Positions 18,183 through 28,120 are shown, numbered from the stretch's first letter. The stretch: 64,000 nt of DNA from an uncultured Oscillospiraceae bacterium (GCA_904397845.1 CAJFOX010000019.1:1-64000), one strand, 5' to 3'. A program made the numbers and translations. Notes: generated from the letters alone by a model not told the origin.

Positions 18183-18512
18183 ATGCTGGATGAATTTATT
18201 CACCTGATTTTGCCAAGTATCATCGCTATTATTGAGCTAATTGGTATTTTTGTGGTTGCGGTCTCGGCAGTTCAGGGATTTTATTATTATCTGCGGGGGT
18301 TGTTTGGGCATAAAGATCATAACGTCAAGCTGGATTTGGCCAACGGCATGGCAACCGGTTTGGAGTTTAAAGTCGCATCAGAAATCCTGAAGACTGTTCT
18401 GGTTCGGGACCTTAACGAACTGCTGGTGTTGGGCTCTGTCATTATACTGAGGGCGCTGTTGGCTTTGCTCATTCATTTTGAAATGAAAACCAGCGAGGAG
18501 CACGGCGGATAA
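18183..18512 (+). CDS. DUF1622-like membrane protein
   Basis: IELIGIFVVAVSAVQGFYYYLRGLF...KLDLANGMATGLEFKVASEILKTVLVRDLNELLVLGSVIILRALLALLIHFEM. Confidence 0.8.
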   Translation: MLDEFIHLILPSIIAIIELIGIFVVAVSAVQGFYYYLRGLFGHKDHNVKLDLANGMATGLEFKVASEILKTVLVRDLNELLVLGSVIILRALLALLIHFEMKTSEEHGG

Positions 18513-18672
18513 GCGCCGCCTGCGCAGAAGGGAAAAGATGGCAGAGAAAAGTGATTGCGCTTTTCTTCTGCCGTTTTGCGGTTTTAATCAGTGAAGCGGG
18601 GGTTCAGAAGCTTTTTGACAGTACCCTTGCAGCGCAGAAATACTAAAAATTTTACATAAAGCGGAGGGCGAA

Positions 18673-19710
18673 ATGGTTCATTTGGGAGTTACGCTGTTCA
18701 TAGGCGGTGTCTTCGGATTCCTTTTTTTCAAGCTGAGGGTCCCGGGCGGTATGATGGTTGGAGCATTGCTGGCCGTATCGGTTTTAAGCGTTTGTACGGA
18801 CTGGGCTTACATGCCATCTTACGCACGTGTAGCGGCGCAGATCACTGCCGGGGCCTTTATCGCCTGCACAGTGGAAAAAAGCGATTTAAAACGCCTGCCG
18901 CATATTGTCAAACCGGCAGCGATTCTGCTGGGGGGAATGCTGTGTTTGAATTTGCTCATGGGCTTTCTAATCCACGCAGTCACCGATTTGGACTGGATTA
19001 CCTCCTTTATGTGTGCAGTTCCGGGCGGTATGAGTGATACGCCGATCATTGCGGCGGATATGGGAGGCAATGGCGGTAAGGTGGCTGTTATGCAGTTTGC
19101 CCGCCTTTTAACCGGTATTGGAGTGTTTCCAAGCCTGATTTTGACTGTGACGAAGAAGGAAGCAATCCCCCAACAGGAAGCAAGGGTGCAGACCCATTCT
19201 TCCCGAAGCAAATATCCGGCGGAATTTATACTGACAGTGGTGGTGGCAGGCGTTTTCGGCGTGATCGGCAAGCTGTCCGGCGTGCCAGTTGGAGCGCTGT
19301 TGTTTGCGCTTATCGGCGTGATTGCGTTGAAGCTTTTGTTTGACAGAGCCTACCTTCCCATGTGGATGAAGCGGGCGGCGCAGGTGCTCTCCGGCTGCTA
19401 CATAGGCAGCTCGGTTACCTTGCAGGATGTGGTGGAGCTAAAGGATCTGATCCCTGCGGTGATCTTACTTTTACTGGGTTATATGGTTGCCTGCCTGGCG
19501 ATAGGACGCGTGATGGCCAAAACCTGCGGAATGAGCCGACGGGAATCCATGTTGGCGGCTACTCCGGCAGGAGCCAGCGATATGGCGCTGATTTCTGCGG
19601 ATTTGGGGATTCAAAGCCCGGACCTGATTGTTTTGCAAGTGGTGCGGATGCTGGTCGTCATTTCTCTTTTCCCACAGATCATCCATCTTTTGGTTCGTTT
19701 TTTGACATAG
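18673..19710 (+). CDS. AbrB-family membrane protein (AbrB_dup, putative ammonia monooxygenase-like)
   Basis: Two repeats of the AbrB_dup type: RVPGGMMVGALLAVSVL...CAVPGGMSDTPIIAADMGGN and GVPVGALLFALIG...AATPAGASDMALISADLG. Confidence 0.82.
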   Translation: MVHLGVTLFIGGVFGFLFFKLRVPGGMMVGALLAVSVLSVCTDWAYMPSYARVAAQITAGAFIACTVEKSDLKRLPHIVKPAAILLGGMLCLNLLMGFLIHAVTDLDWITSFMCAVPGGMSDTPIIAADMGGNGGKVAVMQFARLLTGIGVFPSLILTVTKKEAIPQQEARVQTHSSRSKYPAEFILTVVVAGVFGVIGKLSGVPVGALLFALIGVIALKLLFDRAYLPMWMKRAAQVLSGCYIGSSVTLQDVVELKDLIPAVILLLLGYMVACLAIGRVMAKTCGMSRRESMLAATPAGASDMALISADLGIQSPDLIVLQVVRMLVVISLFPQIIHLLVRFLT

Positions 19711-20030
19711 GCGCTTGATCCCTTGTGGAAAAAAGACGAAAGGAAGGAACCAAATCGTTGAAAAAACTATAAAAAACCGATATTTCTTTTGGATCAGCCC
19801 TTGCCATGGCCATCGGCTATGTCACTTGGAACTTCATTGGCAGGGTGACTTTTTCATGGGCTTTTCAAATGTCTGTATGTCATTGTTTCTGGATGGTTCA
19901 CGTATCATGGCAGCAGAAAAGGGCAGCCCATTCTTTTTGCGCCTTTGTTTTGTAAAAAAAGACAGAAAAACTGCCGCTCCCCGTCTGCACACGAACAGCG
20001 TTTGGTTCCTGCCCAGCTGAAAAAAGTATT

Positions 20031-20762
20031 CTATTCCTGCTTCCCCAAAGCGAGGTCCTTGATTACTTCTCCAGCCAGGATCAATCCGGCGGCAGAGGGG
20101 ACAAAGGAAACACTGCCGGGAATTGCGCGGCGGGATGAGCCATCAGGGAGCTGTTCGTCTGTCACAGCAGGAGAAAGCGCCGGTTCTTGGGAATAAACCA
20201 CCTTGCAGTGTTCTATCCCCCTCTTTTTTAGTTCCCGACGCATAACCCTTGCCAATGGACAGACCGAGGTGTGGGAGATGTCCGCTACCTCAAAACGGGT
20301 GGGATCCAGCTTATTGCCGGCTCCCATACAGCTGATAACCGGGATATCCTTTTCTATAGCCAGCTGGATGATACTCAGCTTGGCGGCAACGGTATCTACG
20401 GCATCCACGATATAAGAGCAGCCGGATAGGTCGTATTGTGCCGCGTTCTCTGGCAAAAAAAATACCGGATACTGGATGACGTGGCAGTCCGGATTGATGT
20501 CAGCAATGCGGCGAGCGGCAACCTCTGTTTTCAGCATGCCAACCGTGCTGTGCAATGCGATCAGCTGCCGGTTGATATTGGATACAGCGATCCGGTCGCT
20601 GTCAAACAGAATCAGCGTGCCAATTCCGGCGCGGGCAAGCGCTTCCACGCAGTAAGAACCGACCCCTCCCACTCCGAAGACTGCTACTTTTGCTTGGGAA
20701 AGACGTTCCACCCCATCCTTTCCCAGCAGTAGCGCTGTGCGGCAAAATTCTTCCTTCATCAA
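20031..20762 (-). CDS. tcdA: tRNA threonylcarbamoyladenosine dehydratase
   Basis: E1-like: RTALLLGKDGVERLSQAKVAVFGVGGVGSYCVEALARAGIGTLILFDSDRIAVSNINRQLIALHSTVG; GSVSFVPSAAGLILAGEVIKDL. Confidence 0.93.
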   Translation of the reverse strand: MMKEEFCRTALLLGKDGVERLSQAKVAVFGVGGVGSYCVEALARAGIGTLILFDSDRIAVSNINRQLIALHSTVGMLKTEVAARRIADINPDCHVIQYPVFFLPENAAQYDLSGCSYIVDAVDTVAAKLSIIQLAIEKDIPVISCMGAGNKLDPTRFEVADISHTSVCPLARVMRRELKKRGIEHCKVVYSQEPALSPAVTDEQLPDGSSRRAIPGSVSFVPSAAGLILAGEVIKDLALGKQE

Positions 20763-20974
20763 AACCGCCTCCTTGTTGCTTAACGTTTATCATAGCATAT
20801 CCACATCCTTTTTTTCAATCTGCTATGGGGCCCTTTAAAGGGCAAGGGCGCCCATTCATCTGCGGCAAAGCGGTTCTGTATGAAGAAAAACCGCAGGGCA
20901 CAATCTAGATAAGAGCTTTGCTTGCCTTTTGGAATATACGCCAAGTATGTATATCCTGTGAAGTTTTAGATCAC

Positions 20975-21012
20975 AAAAAGCAGGCCTCCTGTATTTTAAC
21001 AGGCGGCCTGCA
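20975..21012 (-). terminator. Intrinsic terminator of the small ORF below
   Basis: Minus strand GCAGGCCGCCTGTTAAAATACAGGAGGCCTGC TTTTTG. Confidence 0.75.
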
Positions 21013-21025
21013 ATGTCCGGCAGTT

Positions 21026-21184
21026 TTATTTTTGACCGTTTTGCATCAACTTTTCGGCGCATTGGCGCAGTTCTTCCTCCGAGTGCAATGTAATGGCCGT
21101 CTGCTGGATGGTCTCTTGCACCCATGCGGGCAAAGATTGAAAATAAGCATTGGATTTCATATTTTCCGAAAAATTGGTTACCAT
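21026..21184 (-). CDS. Small conserved-looking protein, 52 aa (not in the supplied ORF list)
   Basis: MVTNFSENMKSNAYFQSLPAWVQETIQQTAITLHSEEELRQCAEKLMQNGQK; AAGGGAG upstream, terminator downstream. Confidence 0.7.
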   Translation of the reverse strand: MVTNFSENMKSNAYFQSLPAWVQETIQQTAITLHSEEELRQCAEKLMQNGQK

Positions 21185-21321
21185 AGTAAAAAACTCCCTT
21201 TCGGCTTGGATTTTATGGTAGTTTGCACCGAATGCCCCGTTTTTATTCCCCTTCTGTCAAATGGTAGGTACTATTTTATCGGAAGAGGGCATATCATTTA
21301 GCAGAACAAATAAGGGGGAGC

Positions 21322-22866
21322 GTGCAAAAAATGGAATATAAGCTGAAAAAAGACCGCATTGCCGTTTGCGAAATCGCATTTGATTCCTTTACCGAACTAC
21401 CCGTTGAAAGTGATCTGCTTCTGCCGGACTACTGCCCGGATATTGTGAAAGTACTGAAATGCCAGGCCCGCCCTGCTTTTTCCAAAACGGAGGTCAGCGG
21501 GGATAAATGTATTTTGGAAGGCGCTACCGCGATTACCGTTTATTATACCGGCGAGGATGGGCAACTGCGAACCAGCGAGCACAAAGTGGAATTTCTAAAA
21601 ACGCTTGAATTGAAAACCACACCGCAGAATCCAATGGTATTTTGCTCTTTGAAAGAGGATTATTTAAACTGCAAAGCGGTAAACCAGCGCCGCATAGATG
21701 TCAGAGGCGCTTTTACCGTCACAGTAAAGATCCTTTCCAGTATGGAGGAGGAAATGGTCAGCGCTGCGGAAGGAGCGGGATTGCAGCTGAGTCACCGGTC
21801 GACGCGTACCAGTGAGCTGGTGGGGACCGCTTATAAAAAATTTACGGTTCGGGAAGATCTGGAACTGGGACAGGAAAAGCCGCCGATGGATTATATCATT
21901 CGGCATAGCGAAAGGGTTCGTACGACTGATTGGAAGGTGACGGGAGGAAAAATAATTGTAAAAGGGGAACTGGAAGTCTTTTTGGAGTACCAGCCTCGAG
22001 AGGAGAGCGCACGGCAATCCGTTCATTACCAGATCCCGGTCAGTCAGATGATGGACGTGGATGGAGCGGGAGAAGAATGTCTCTGCCATGTTCAGCTTGA
22101 CCTGCTCTGGTCCGCCCTGCACCTGCAGACTGACGCGGATGGCTTGACGCGTACTGCTTCTGGAGAGTTCACCTTGGGACTGAGGTGCATTGTTCTGAGA
22201 GAAAACACGATTCTTCCTGCGGTCGATGCGTATTCAACCCAATATGAACTGCAGCTGTCTCCAAAGTCCGTCTCTTTGCTGCTGGCGGTGGGCGGGATGC
22301 CGCAAATCTGCGATTTGGAACAAACCATACAGATGCCGGACTATTTGAAAGAACCGGTGGATTTTTGGTGCGAGACAGGTGCTCTGTCCGTCCTGGCGCA
22401 GGAGCAGACCCTGCTAATCAGCGGAAAGCTGCGTTACTGTATGCTGGGAACCGATGCTGACGGTGTTCCCGTTTATTTTGAACAGGCACAGGATGTGGCG
22501 CAGGAGTATCAGCTGGAAACCAAAGCAGATGACTATTTGCCCGAATGGTCCATTACGGTAGAGGACTGCCAATATGCCATCCAGGAAAAAAACAACCTGC
22601 AATGCCGCTGCCGGCTGCGGGTAGACGGAATGATCCTGGGCGTAATGCCAGTTTCGTTTATCACTGCAATCAAAGTGGATGAAACACGGGAAAAAACACG
22701 GGAAAACCAAAGCGCCATGACCATTTATTATGCTGATGCGGGAGAAAATATTTGGAGCATTGCTAAACGGTACAATACTTCTATTTCAGCTGTGATGGAG
22801 GAAAATGGACTGGAAGATGAGATCCTACCAGAGAAGCGGATCGTGTTAATTCCCATGGTGGGTTGA
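21322..22866 (+). CDS. DUF3794 and LysM-domain protein, likely spore-associated
   Basis: DUF3794 segments (ESDLLLPDYCPDIVKVLKCQARP...) and C-terminal LysM (MTIYYADAGENIWSIAKRYNTSISAVMEENGLEDEILPEKRIVLIP); ATG 21331 is an alternative start. Confidence 0.88.
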   Translation: MQKMEYKLKKDRIAVCEIAFDSFTELPVESDLLLPDYCPDIVKVLKCQARPAFSKTEVSGDKCILEGATAITVYYTGEDGQLRTSEHKVEFLKTLELKTTPQNPMVFCSLKEDYLNCKAVNQRRIDVRGAFTVTVKILSSMEEEMVSAAEGAGLQLSHRSTRTSELVGTAYKKFTVREDLELGQEKPPMDYIIRHSERVRTTDWKVTGGKIIVKGELEVFLEYQPREESARQSVHYQIPVSQMMDVDGAGEECLCHVQLDLLWSALHLQTDADGLTRTASGEFTLGLRCIVLRENTILPAVDAYSTQYELQLSPKSVSLLLAVGGMPQICDLEQTIQMPDYLKEPVDFWCETGALSVLAQEQTLLISGKLRYCMLGTDADGVPVYFEQAQDVAQEYQLETKADDYLPEWSITVEDCQYAIQEKNNLQCRCRLRVDGMILGVMPVSFITAIKVDETREKTRENQSAMTIYYADAGENIWSIAKRYNTSISAVMEENGLEDEILPEKRIVLIPMVG

Positions 22867-22917
22867 TCCGGCCGCTGTTTTTCAGGACAGCGCATAAGGG
22901 TGGAAAAATTCGTTTTA

Positions 22918-22972
22918 AAAAGCAAAAAACAGGGCTTGATTTATAAGTCAAGCCCTGTTTTTTGCTTTTTTT
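22918..22972 (+). terminator. Bidirectional terminator
   Basis: AAGCAAAAAACAGGGCTTGA tttataag TCAAGCCCTGTTTTTTGCTTTTTTT. Confidence 0.9.
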
Positions 22973-23315
22973 GAAAAATCCAATCGGCCAGAAAGCCGCA
23001 AAGGATTCCCAGCAGGAAAATAAATGTCCAAATGATCCAGCCGCTGTCGGTCCGCCCTCCACCGGGATCGGTTCCTTCTTTGCCCAGCCAAAGGCCGAGG
23101 AAGAAACCGCCCAGATAGCCGGCAACAGTCGTTGCCGAAGCAATCCGGCATCCGAATCGTGCGGCAATAGCCAGTACGGCGATGCCTGTCACCGCTAAAA
23201 CGGCTGGCCATTGTTTCATCTCGTGGAAGGAAAATAATCCAAACCGGGACAGGAAGTAGGCGGCTGCCAGGCAGGTAGCGGAAAGAAAAAATTGGAACGC
23301 CTTTTTCTTGGACAT
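22941..23315 (-). CDS. Hypothetical membrane protein (four predicted TM segments)
   Basis: MSKKKAFQFFLSATCLAAAYFLSRFG...IIWTFIFLLGILCGFLADWIFQKKQKTG; GGAGG upstream of the start. Confidence 0.65.
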   Translation of the reverse strand: MSKKKAFQFFLSATCLAAAYFLSRFGLFSFHEMKQWPAVLAVTGIAVLAIAARFGCRIASATTVAGYLGGFFLGLWLGKEGTDPGGGRTDSGWIIWTFIFLLGILCGFLADWIFQKKQKTGLDL

Positions 23316-23698
23316 GATTTACCTCCTTCAAAGATATGGGAAAAAAGAAGCATCCCTTTTGTTTTTCCGGCAGAACGGAGGGGCGGGTCATATCCGTTTT
23401 GCCAAAAACAGCGAACGATTAAATGGAAAAACACTCAAAAGCAGACAATATCAATACAATTTTATACTACCACAAAAGAAAAATAGAAACAAGAAAGAAA
23501 ACGCGGTGAAATCCTTTAGCAAAGTGCACAAGGAGATTGCTATTTTACTATTCTTATCGTATAATAAGCATACGTGTGGAAGTTTTTAAAAAGTTTAGAA
23601 AATAACATAGTGTTTGAAATAAGGGCTCCTTTGCCGCAGTTATTATTTTATAGTGGCATTATCTGCACCAGAAAACAGAGGATGCTGGGAGGACGTTT

Positions 23699-25105
23699 AT
23701 GATTCGAGAAAATGAGGCGCTGCTGGATCGTTTGAATATTGTGACAGATTTGGTGGTATTGTTTCTTTCTATTGTATTAAGCTATACGGTTCGGTTTCAT
23801 ATCTTTGATTCGACGGAAAATCATCTGCTGCTTTCCTATTATTTGTTGTTTGTACTGGCGCTTCTGCCGATTTATTATCTTATTTTCAGCACTTTTGACC
23901 TGATCTGTGTTTTTCGAACCCGCACTTTCAGCGAAGAGGTGGTCAAATTGATTCAAGCCAATACGGTAATGGCTGGAATCGTTACGGCAGTACTATTTGT
24001 TATGAAATGGCATTATCTGTCCCGCTGGGTGATGGTACAGTATTTCTTCATCAGCACGCTGTTTTTAGTGGGCAAACATTTTTTGATGCGGTGGCTGATG
24101 AGCTATCTGCGAGAAAAGGGATATCATAAAAAGACTCTGATTATCCTGGGATCCGGCGGCTCCGCCAGGGAATATCTGGAGACGATTCGTTCCCGCAAAG
24201 ACTACGTATACGACTATTTGGGCTATGTGTCCAATTACGCCCGGCTGGACGGGGATTATCTGGGGGATTACGGGTCGCTGTATGAGGTGTTAAACGAACG
24301 TAAGCCGGAGGAATTGATCTGTGCGCTGGACATCAGTGAAGCCGGATATCTGGAACAGATCATGTCCGACTGTGAAAAAACCGGAACAAAGGTTTCGATT
24401 ATTCCCTTTTGTTATCGGTATATTCCCAGCCGGCCCTATATTGATCAAATTGACCGAATTCCTCTGATTAATATTCGAAAGATCCCTCTGGACAATTATG
24501 CCAACGCCTTCCTCAAGCGTGCCATGGATTTTTTCGGCGCTTTGATTTTGCTGATTTTATCTTCTCCAATCCTGTTGGTGACTGCCATCGGCGTTAAGCT
24601 GACCTCGCCAGGGCCTGTGATTTTTAAGCAGGAGCGGGTGGGGTTGAATAAGGAACTGTTCACCATGTATAAATTCCGTTCTATGATCGTCAACGATCAG
24701 TCCGACACCGCATGGAGTACCAATGAGGATCCTCGAAAGACAAAATTCGGAGCCTTTATACGCAAATATTCCATTGATGAGCTGCCGCAGCTTTATAATG
24801 TGCTGAAAGGGGACATGAGCCTGGTCGGTCCACGCCCGGAACTGCCATATTTTGTAGAAAACTTTCAAAAAAGCGTTCCACTTTATATGGTAAAGCATCA
24901 GGTAAAGCCGGGTATCACTGGGCTGGCGCAAGTAAAAGGCTATCGTGGGGATACTTCTATCCCGAAAAGGATTGAATGGGATGTGTATTATATTGAAAAT
25001 TGGAGCCTGTTTTTGGATGTCAAAATCTTATTGATGACAGTTTTCAAGGGCTTGAGAAACGAGGAAGTTCTACCTGGCAGCGGAGAAAAGGAGAAGGAGA
25101 AATAG
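23699..25105 (+). CDS. Polyprenyl-phosphate sugar phosphotransferase (exopolysaccharide initiating transferase)
   Basis: KRAMDFFGALILLILSSPILLVTAIGVKLTSPGPVIFKQERVGLNKELFTMYKFRSM...IDELPQLYNVLKGDMSLVGPRPELPYFVE...PGITGLAQVKGYRG. Confidence 0.93.
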   Translation: MIRENEALLDRLNIVTDLVVLFLSIVLSYTVRFHIFDSTENHLLLSYYLLFVLALLPIYYLIFSTFDLICVFRTRTFSEEVVKLIQANTVMAGIVTAVLFVMKWHYLSRWVMVQYFFISTLFLVGKHFLMRWLMSYLREKGYHKKTLIILGSGGSAREYLETIRSRKDYVYDYLGYVSNYARLDGDYLGDYGSLYEVLNERKPEELICALDISEAGYLEQIMSDCEKTGTKVSIIPFCYRYIPSRPYIDQIDRIPLINIRKIPLDNYANAFLKRAMDFFGALILLILSSPILLVTAIGVKLTSPGPVIFKQERVGLNKELFTMYKFRSMIVNDQSDTAWSTNEDPRKTKFGAFIRKYSIDELPQLYNVLKGDMSLVGPRPELPYFVENFQKSVPLYMVKHQVKPGITGLAQVKGYRGDTSIPKRIEWDVYYIENWSLFLDVKILLMTVFKGLRNEEVLPGSGEKEKEK

Positions 25106-25107
25106 CG

Positions 25108-26934
25108 GTGGAAAAAGGCTTTATCTGGGAAAGAAAAAAGAAAAACTGGTTGTTTTTTCCCGTTGCGCTTTTGTTGGCGGTTATGCCGTTTGTGATCCGG
25201 GCGACACAGCATTTTCTAAGCGGGGATTTGTATCGTTTATTCCTTGTCAATCGAAAAACGGAGATTTTCTCTCAGTATCGCGCCCGGTTTTTATGGATTA
25301 TGGCAGCGGTGATGCTGGTTTTGTTGTTAGTATGCTGCAAAAAGCTTTTTGCGGGAATCGATCGGCTGGGCTGGTTTTATTTTGCAGCATGCGGTGTTTT
25401 TCTGTTGTGCTTGGTTCTTTCCGCTCTTTTTTCCGATCATCGGGACACGGCCTTGTGGGGAATGTATGACAGGGCAGAGGGGATGGTCACACAGATTTGC
25501 TATTTGATTTTATTCTTGTATACGGCTCTTTCTTACCGGTCGGCACAGGATTTGAAGCTGTTGATGGCGGCAATGGGCATTTTGATTGCGATCAATGCAG
25601 TCATGGGCATTTCCCAGTTTGCAGGGCATGATTTCATGACCAGCGACTGGGTGAATAACTTGGTGGTACCGGATGAGATTGGCGGAAAAATCAGTACGCT
25701 CCAATTTGAAAAGGCGAAGATGTATGGTACGGCCAACCATTATAATTACCTGGGAAGCATTGCAGCTATGACATTCCCCGTATGTACGGTGCTGGCGCTG
25801 TTTGAAAAACGCTGGAAGTTCCGGATTCCGTTAATCCTGGCGGCGCTGCTCTCTTTGATGCTGTTGCTGGGTTCCACTTCAAGGGCTGGCCTGATTGGTG
25901 TGGCTGCGGCTATGGTATTGGCCGTGATCTTTTTTCGCCGCCTTCTGCTTCGGCATTGGAAACTGGTGCTTTCTGCCATCGGCGGATTGCTAGTCATAAC
26001 GATTGGTGTGAATTTGATCCTGCACAATGCCATTTTTGAACGGATTCCTATGCTTTTTGACGATATCCGGACTATTTTTTCGGATACGTCCGACTTTGAT
26101 TACAAAGACTATATTCCGATCCGCTCTGTGGAAAATACGCCGTCCGGCGCTGTTATTACCGTGCAAAAAGACGCGTTATCCCTTTCGGTGGAAGACGGAG
26201 AGGTCGTTTTCCGGGATCAGTCGGGGCAAGAGGTTCCTTTTACGCAAAATGATGACGGCGTTTTCGTCACGCAGAATCCTGCGTTTGCCGATCTTTCCTT
26301 CCGCCCTGTCAAATCGGTAGAGGGGAATACCCCTTATACATACCTGCGTCTTCTTTATAATGGAAAGCAGCTGCTACAGTTTTATTATGATGAGACCCAG
26401 GTCTATCTTGCAGAAATAGACTCTACTGATCCCATGACGCTGGAAGAGCCCCCCATCGCCGGCTTTTTGAAAGGAAAAGAGCTGATAGGATCGATGCGTG
26501 GCTATATCTGGTCTCGAACCATCCCCATTTTACCCGATTACCTGGTGCTGGGTGCCGGACCGGATTGCTTTTTGTATGAATTTCCGCAGGACGATATTTT
26601 GGGCAAGCTGTATGCTTATGGCACCGGCAGTATTGTAGTTGACAAACCGCACAACCTGTACCTGCAAATTTTCGTCAATGAAGGTGGCATAGCGCTTCTG
26701 GCATTTTTAGCGGTCTGCGTATCTTATCTATGGGACTGCTTTCGTCTGTACGGCGGGCATCGGCAGAACCGGAACGGCCTTCGGGGGATTGCGGTGGGAT
26801 TAGGTGTTGCCGGTTATCTATTTGCCGGGTTTTTTAATGATTCTACCGTCATGACTTCGACCATGTTCTGGATTTTGTTGGGTGTTGGCGTTGGCATGAA
26901 CCGGCAATATCGAAAAGAAAGCGTGGGACTGTGA
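25108..26934 (+). CDS. O-antigen ligase/polymerase-family membrane protein with a large inserted extracytoplasmic segment
   Basis: Multi-TM Wzy/WaaL-like; GSTSRAGLIGVAAAMVLAV; VLGAGPDCFLYEFP; VDKPHNLYLQIFVNEGGIALLAFL; GTG start 25108 after AAGGAG. Confidence 0.82.
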   Translation: MEKGFIWERKKKNWLFFPVALLLAVMPFVIRATQHFLSGDLYRLFLVNRKTEIFSQYRARFLWIMAAVMLVLLLVCCKKLFAGIDRLGWFYFAACGVFLLCLVLSALFSDHRDTALWGMYDRAEGMVTQICYLILFLYTALSYRSAQDLKLLMAAMGILIAINAVMGISQFAGHDFMTSDWVNNLVVPDEIGGKISTLQFEKAKMYGTANHYNYLGSIAAMTFPVCTVLALFEKRWKFRIPLILAALLSLMLLLGSTSRAGLIGVAAAMVLAVIFFRRLLLRHWKLVLSAIGGLLVITIGVNLILHNAIFERIPMLFDDIRTIFSDTSDFDYKDYIPIRSVENTPSGAVITVQKDALSLSVEDGEVVFRDQSGQEVPFTQNDDGVFVTQNPAFADLSFRPVKSVEGNTPYTYLRLLYNGKQLLQFYYDETQVYLAEIDSTDPMTLEEPPIAGFLKGKELIGSMRGYIWSRTIPILPDYLVLGAGPDCFLYEFPQDDILGKLYAYGTGSIVVDKPHNLYLQIFVNEGGIALLAFLAVCVSYLWDCFRLYGGHRQNRNGLRGIAVGLGVAGYLFAGFFNDSTVMTSTMFWILLGVGVGMNRQYRKESVGL

Positions 26935-28076
26935 TGGCAAAAAAAATCCTGTATGTAGCTTCGACTTTCGGGCATTTAAGGACGTTTCATATCCCCTATC
27001 TGAACGCGCTTCTATCCCAGGGAAGCGAGGTTCACGTTATGGGAGCGGGAGACCCGGTCGGTTTTCCGGACGGCGTGACGGCAATCCCGATCCCATTTGA
27101 AAAAAAGATGACTTCTTTGGGCAATTTTAGGTGTGCTTTCCAAATCCGAAAATGGATCCGCAAAGAGGGATATGACCTGGTCAGCGTCCATACATCACTG
27201 GCAGCATTTTTTACCCGGCTGGGGATTCTGCTCAGCGGCCGGCGGCCTTGGGTCATTAATACTGTACACGGGTATCTGTTTGACGAAAATACCTCTTGGA
27301 AAAAACGTATCATTTTGCTGGCTGCGGAAAAATTGACCCGCCCAGTGACCAATGTAGTAGCGGTGATGAACCGGCAGGATGAGCAGATTGCGCAGAAGCA
27401 TCATTTATATAAAGAACAGCTGGTTTTTATCGACGGCATGGGAGTCGATGTTTCCCGTTTTGAAAAAAGCGACGAAACGATCAGGGCAGTACAGGCTTTG
27501 CGGCGGGAATATTTCCTTTTGCCGCAGGAGTTTGTTATGGTATGTGCAGCGGAGTTTTCCGACCGGAAAAACCAGATGTTCTTGATCCGGGCTATCCGGC
27601 GGCTGAAACAGGAGGGGATTCCCTGCAGGTTGATTCTGGTAGGAGAGGGAGAGCAATTTGAAAGGACAAAGTCCTTGGCGGTTCGGCTTTCGGTTCGCAA
27701 AGAGGTCCGTTTCCCCGGCTACACGCGTGATTTGGCCCCTTATTTTTATCTGGCTGATGCAAGCGTATCTGCCAGTAGAATCGAAGGGCTGCCGTTTCAG
27801 ATTATGGAGGCTATGGCCTGCGGACTTCCGGTTATCGCGAGCCGGATCAAGGGTCATGAGGATTTGATCGAACCGGGTGTCAACGGCCTGTTGTTTGATT
27901 TTGACGATGAGGAGGCTTTTTGCCAGGCCGTCCGGCAGCTGTATGAGGATAAGAAGTTGCGGGAAAAAATGGGAAGGGCAGGGCAGGAAAAAGTACAGCG
28001 GTACCGGCTGGAGAGGGTTCTGCCGGAAAATATGAAAAAGCTGTATGCAGAAACGTCGCCGGAACAGGAATCATGA
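26934..28076 (+). CDS. GT4-family glycosyltransferase
   Basis: ILYVASTFGHLRTFHIPYLNALLSQGSEVHVMG; ADASVSASRIEGLPFQIMEAMACGLPVIASRIKGHEDLIEPGVNGLLFD. Confidence 0.93.
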   Translation: MAKKILYVASTFGHLRTFHIPYLNALLSQGSEVHVMGAGDPVGFPDGVTAIPIPFEKKMTSLGNFRCAFQIRKWIRKEGYDLVSVHTSLAAFFTRLGILLSGRRPWVINTVHGYLFDENTSWKKRIILLAAEKLTRPVTNVVAVMNRQDEQIAQKHHLYKEQLVFIDGMGVDVSRFEKSDETIRAVQALRREYFLLPQEFVMVCAAEFSDRKNQMFLIRAIRRLKQEGIPCRLILVGEGEQFERTKSLAVRLSVRKEVRFPGYTRDLAPYFYLADASVSASRIEGLPFQIMEAMACGLPVIASRIKGHEDLIEPGVNGLLFDFDDEEAFCQAVRQLYEDKKLREKMGRAGQEKVQRYRLERVLPENMKKLYAETSPEQES

Positions 28077-28079
28077 TTG

Positions 28080-28120
28080 GGCGCGCAGTAGGCGGAAAGG
28101 CCTGCTGCGCCGTTTGTTTT
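28080..28120 (+). terminator. Intrinsic terminator after the glycan cluster
   Basis: GGCGCGCAGTAGGC ggaaa GGCCTGCTGCGCC gtttgtttttt. Confidence 0.8.

Noticed and set aside
20820-20850. GCCCTTTAAAGGGC perfect palindrome upstream of tcdA
   Set aside because: A single 14-bp palindrome of simple composition; no second copy or promoter context to support function.
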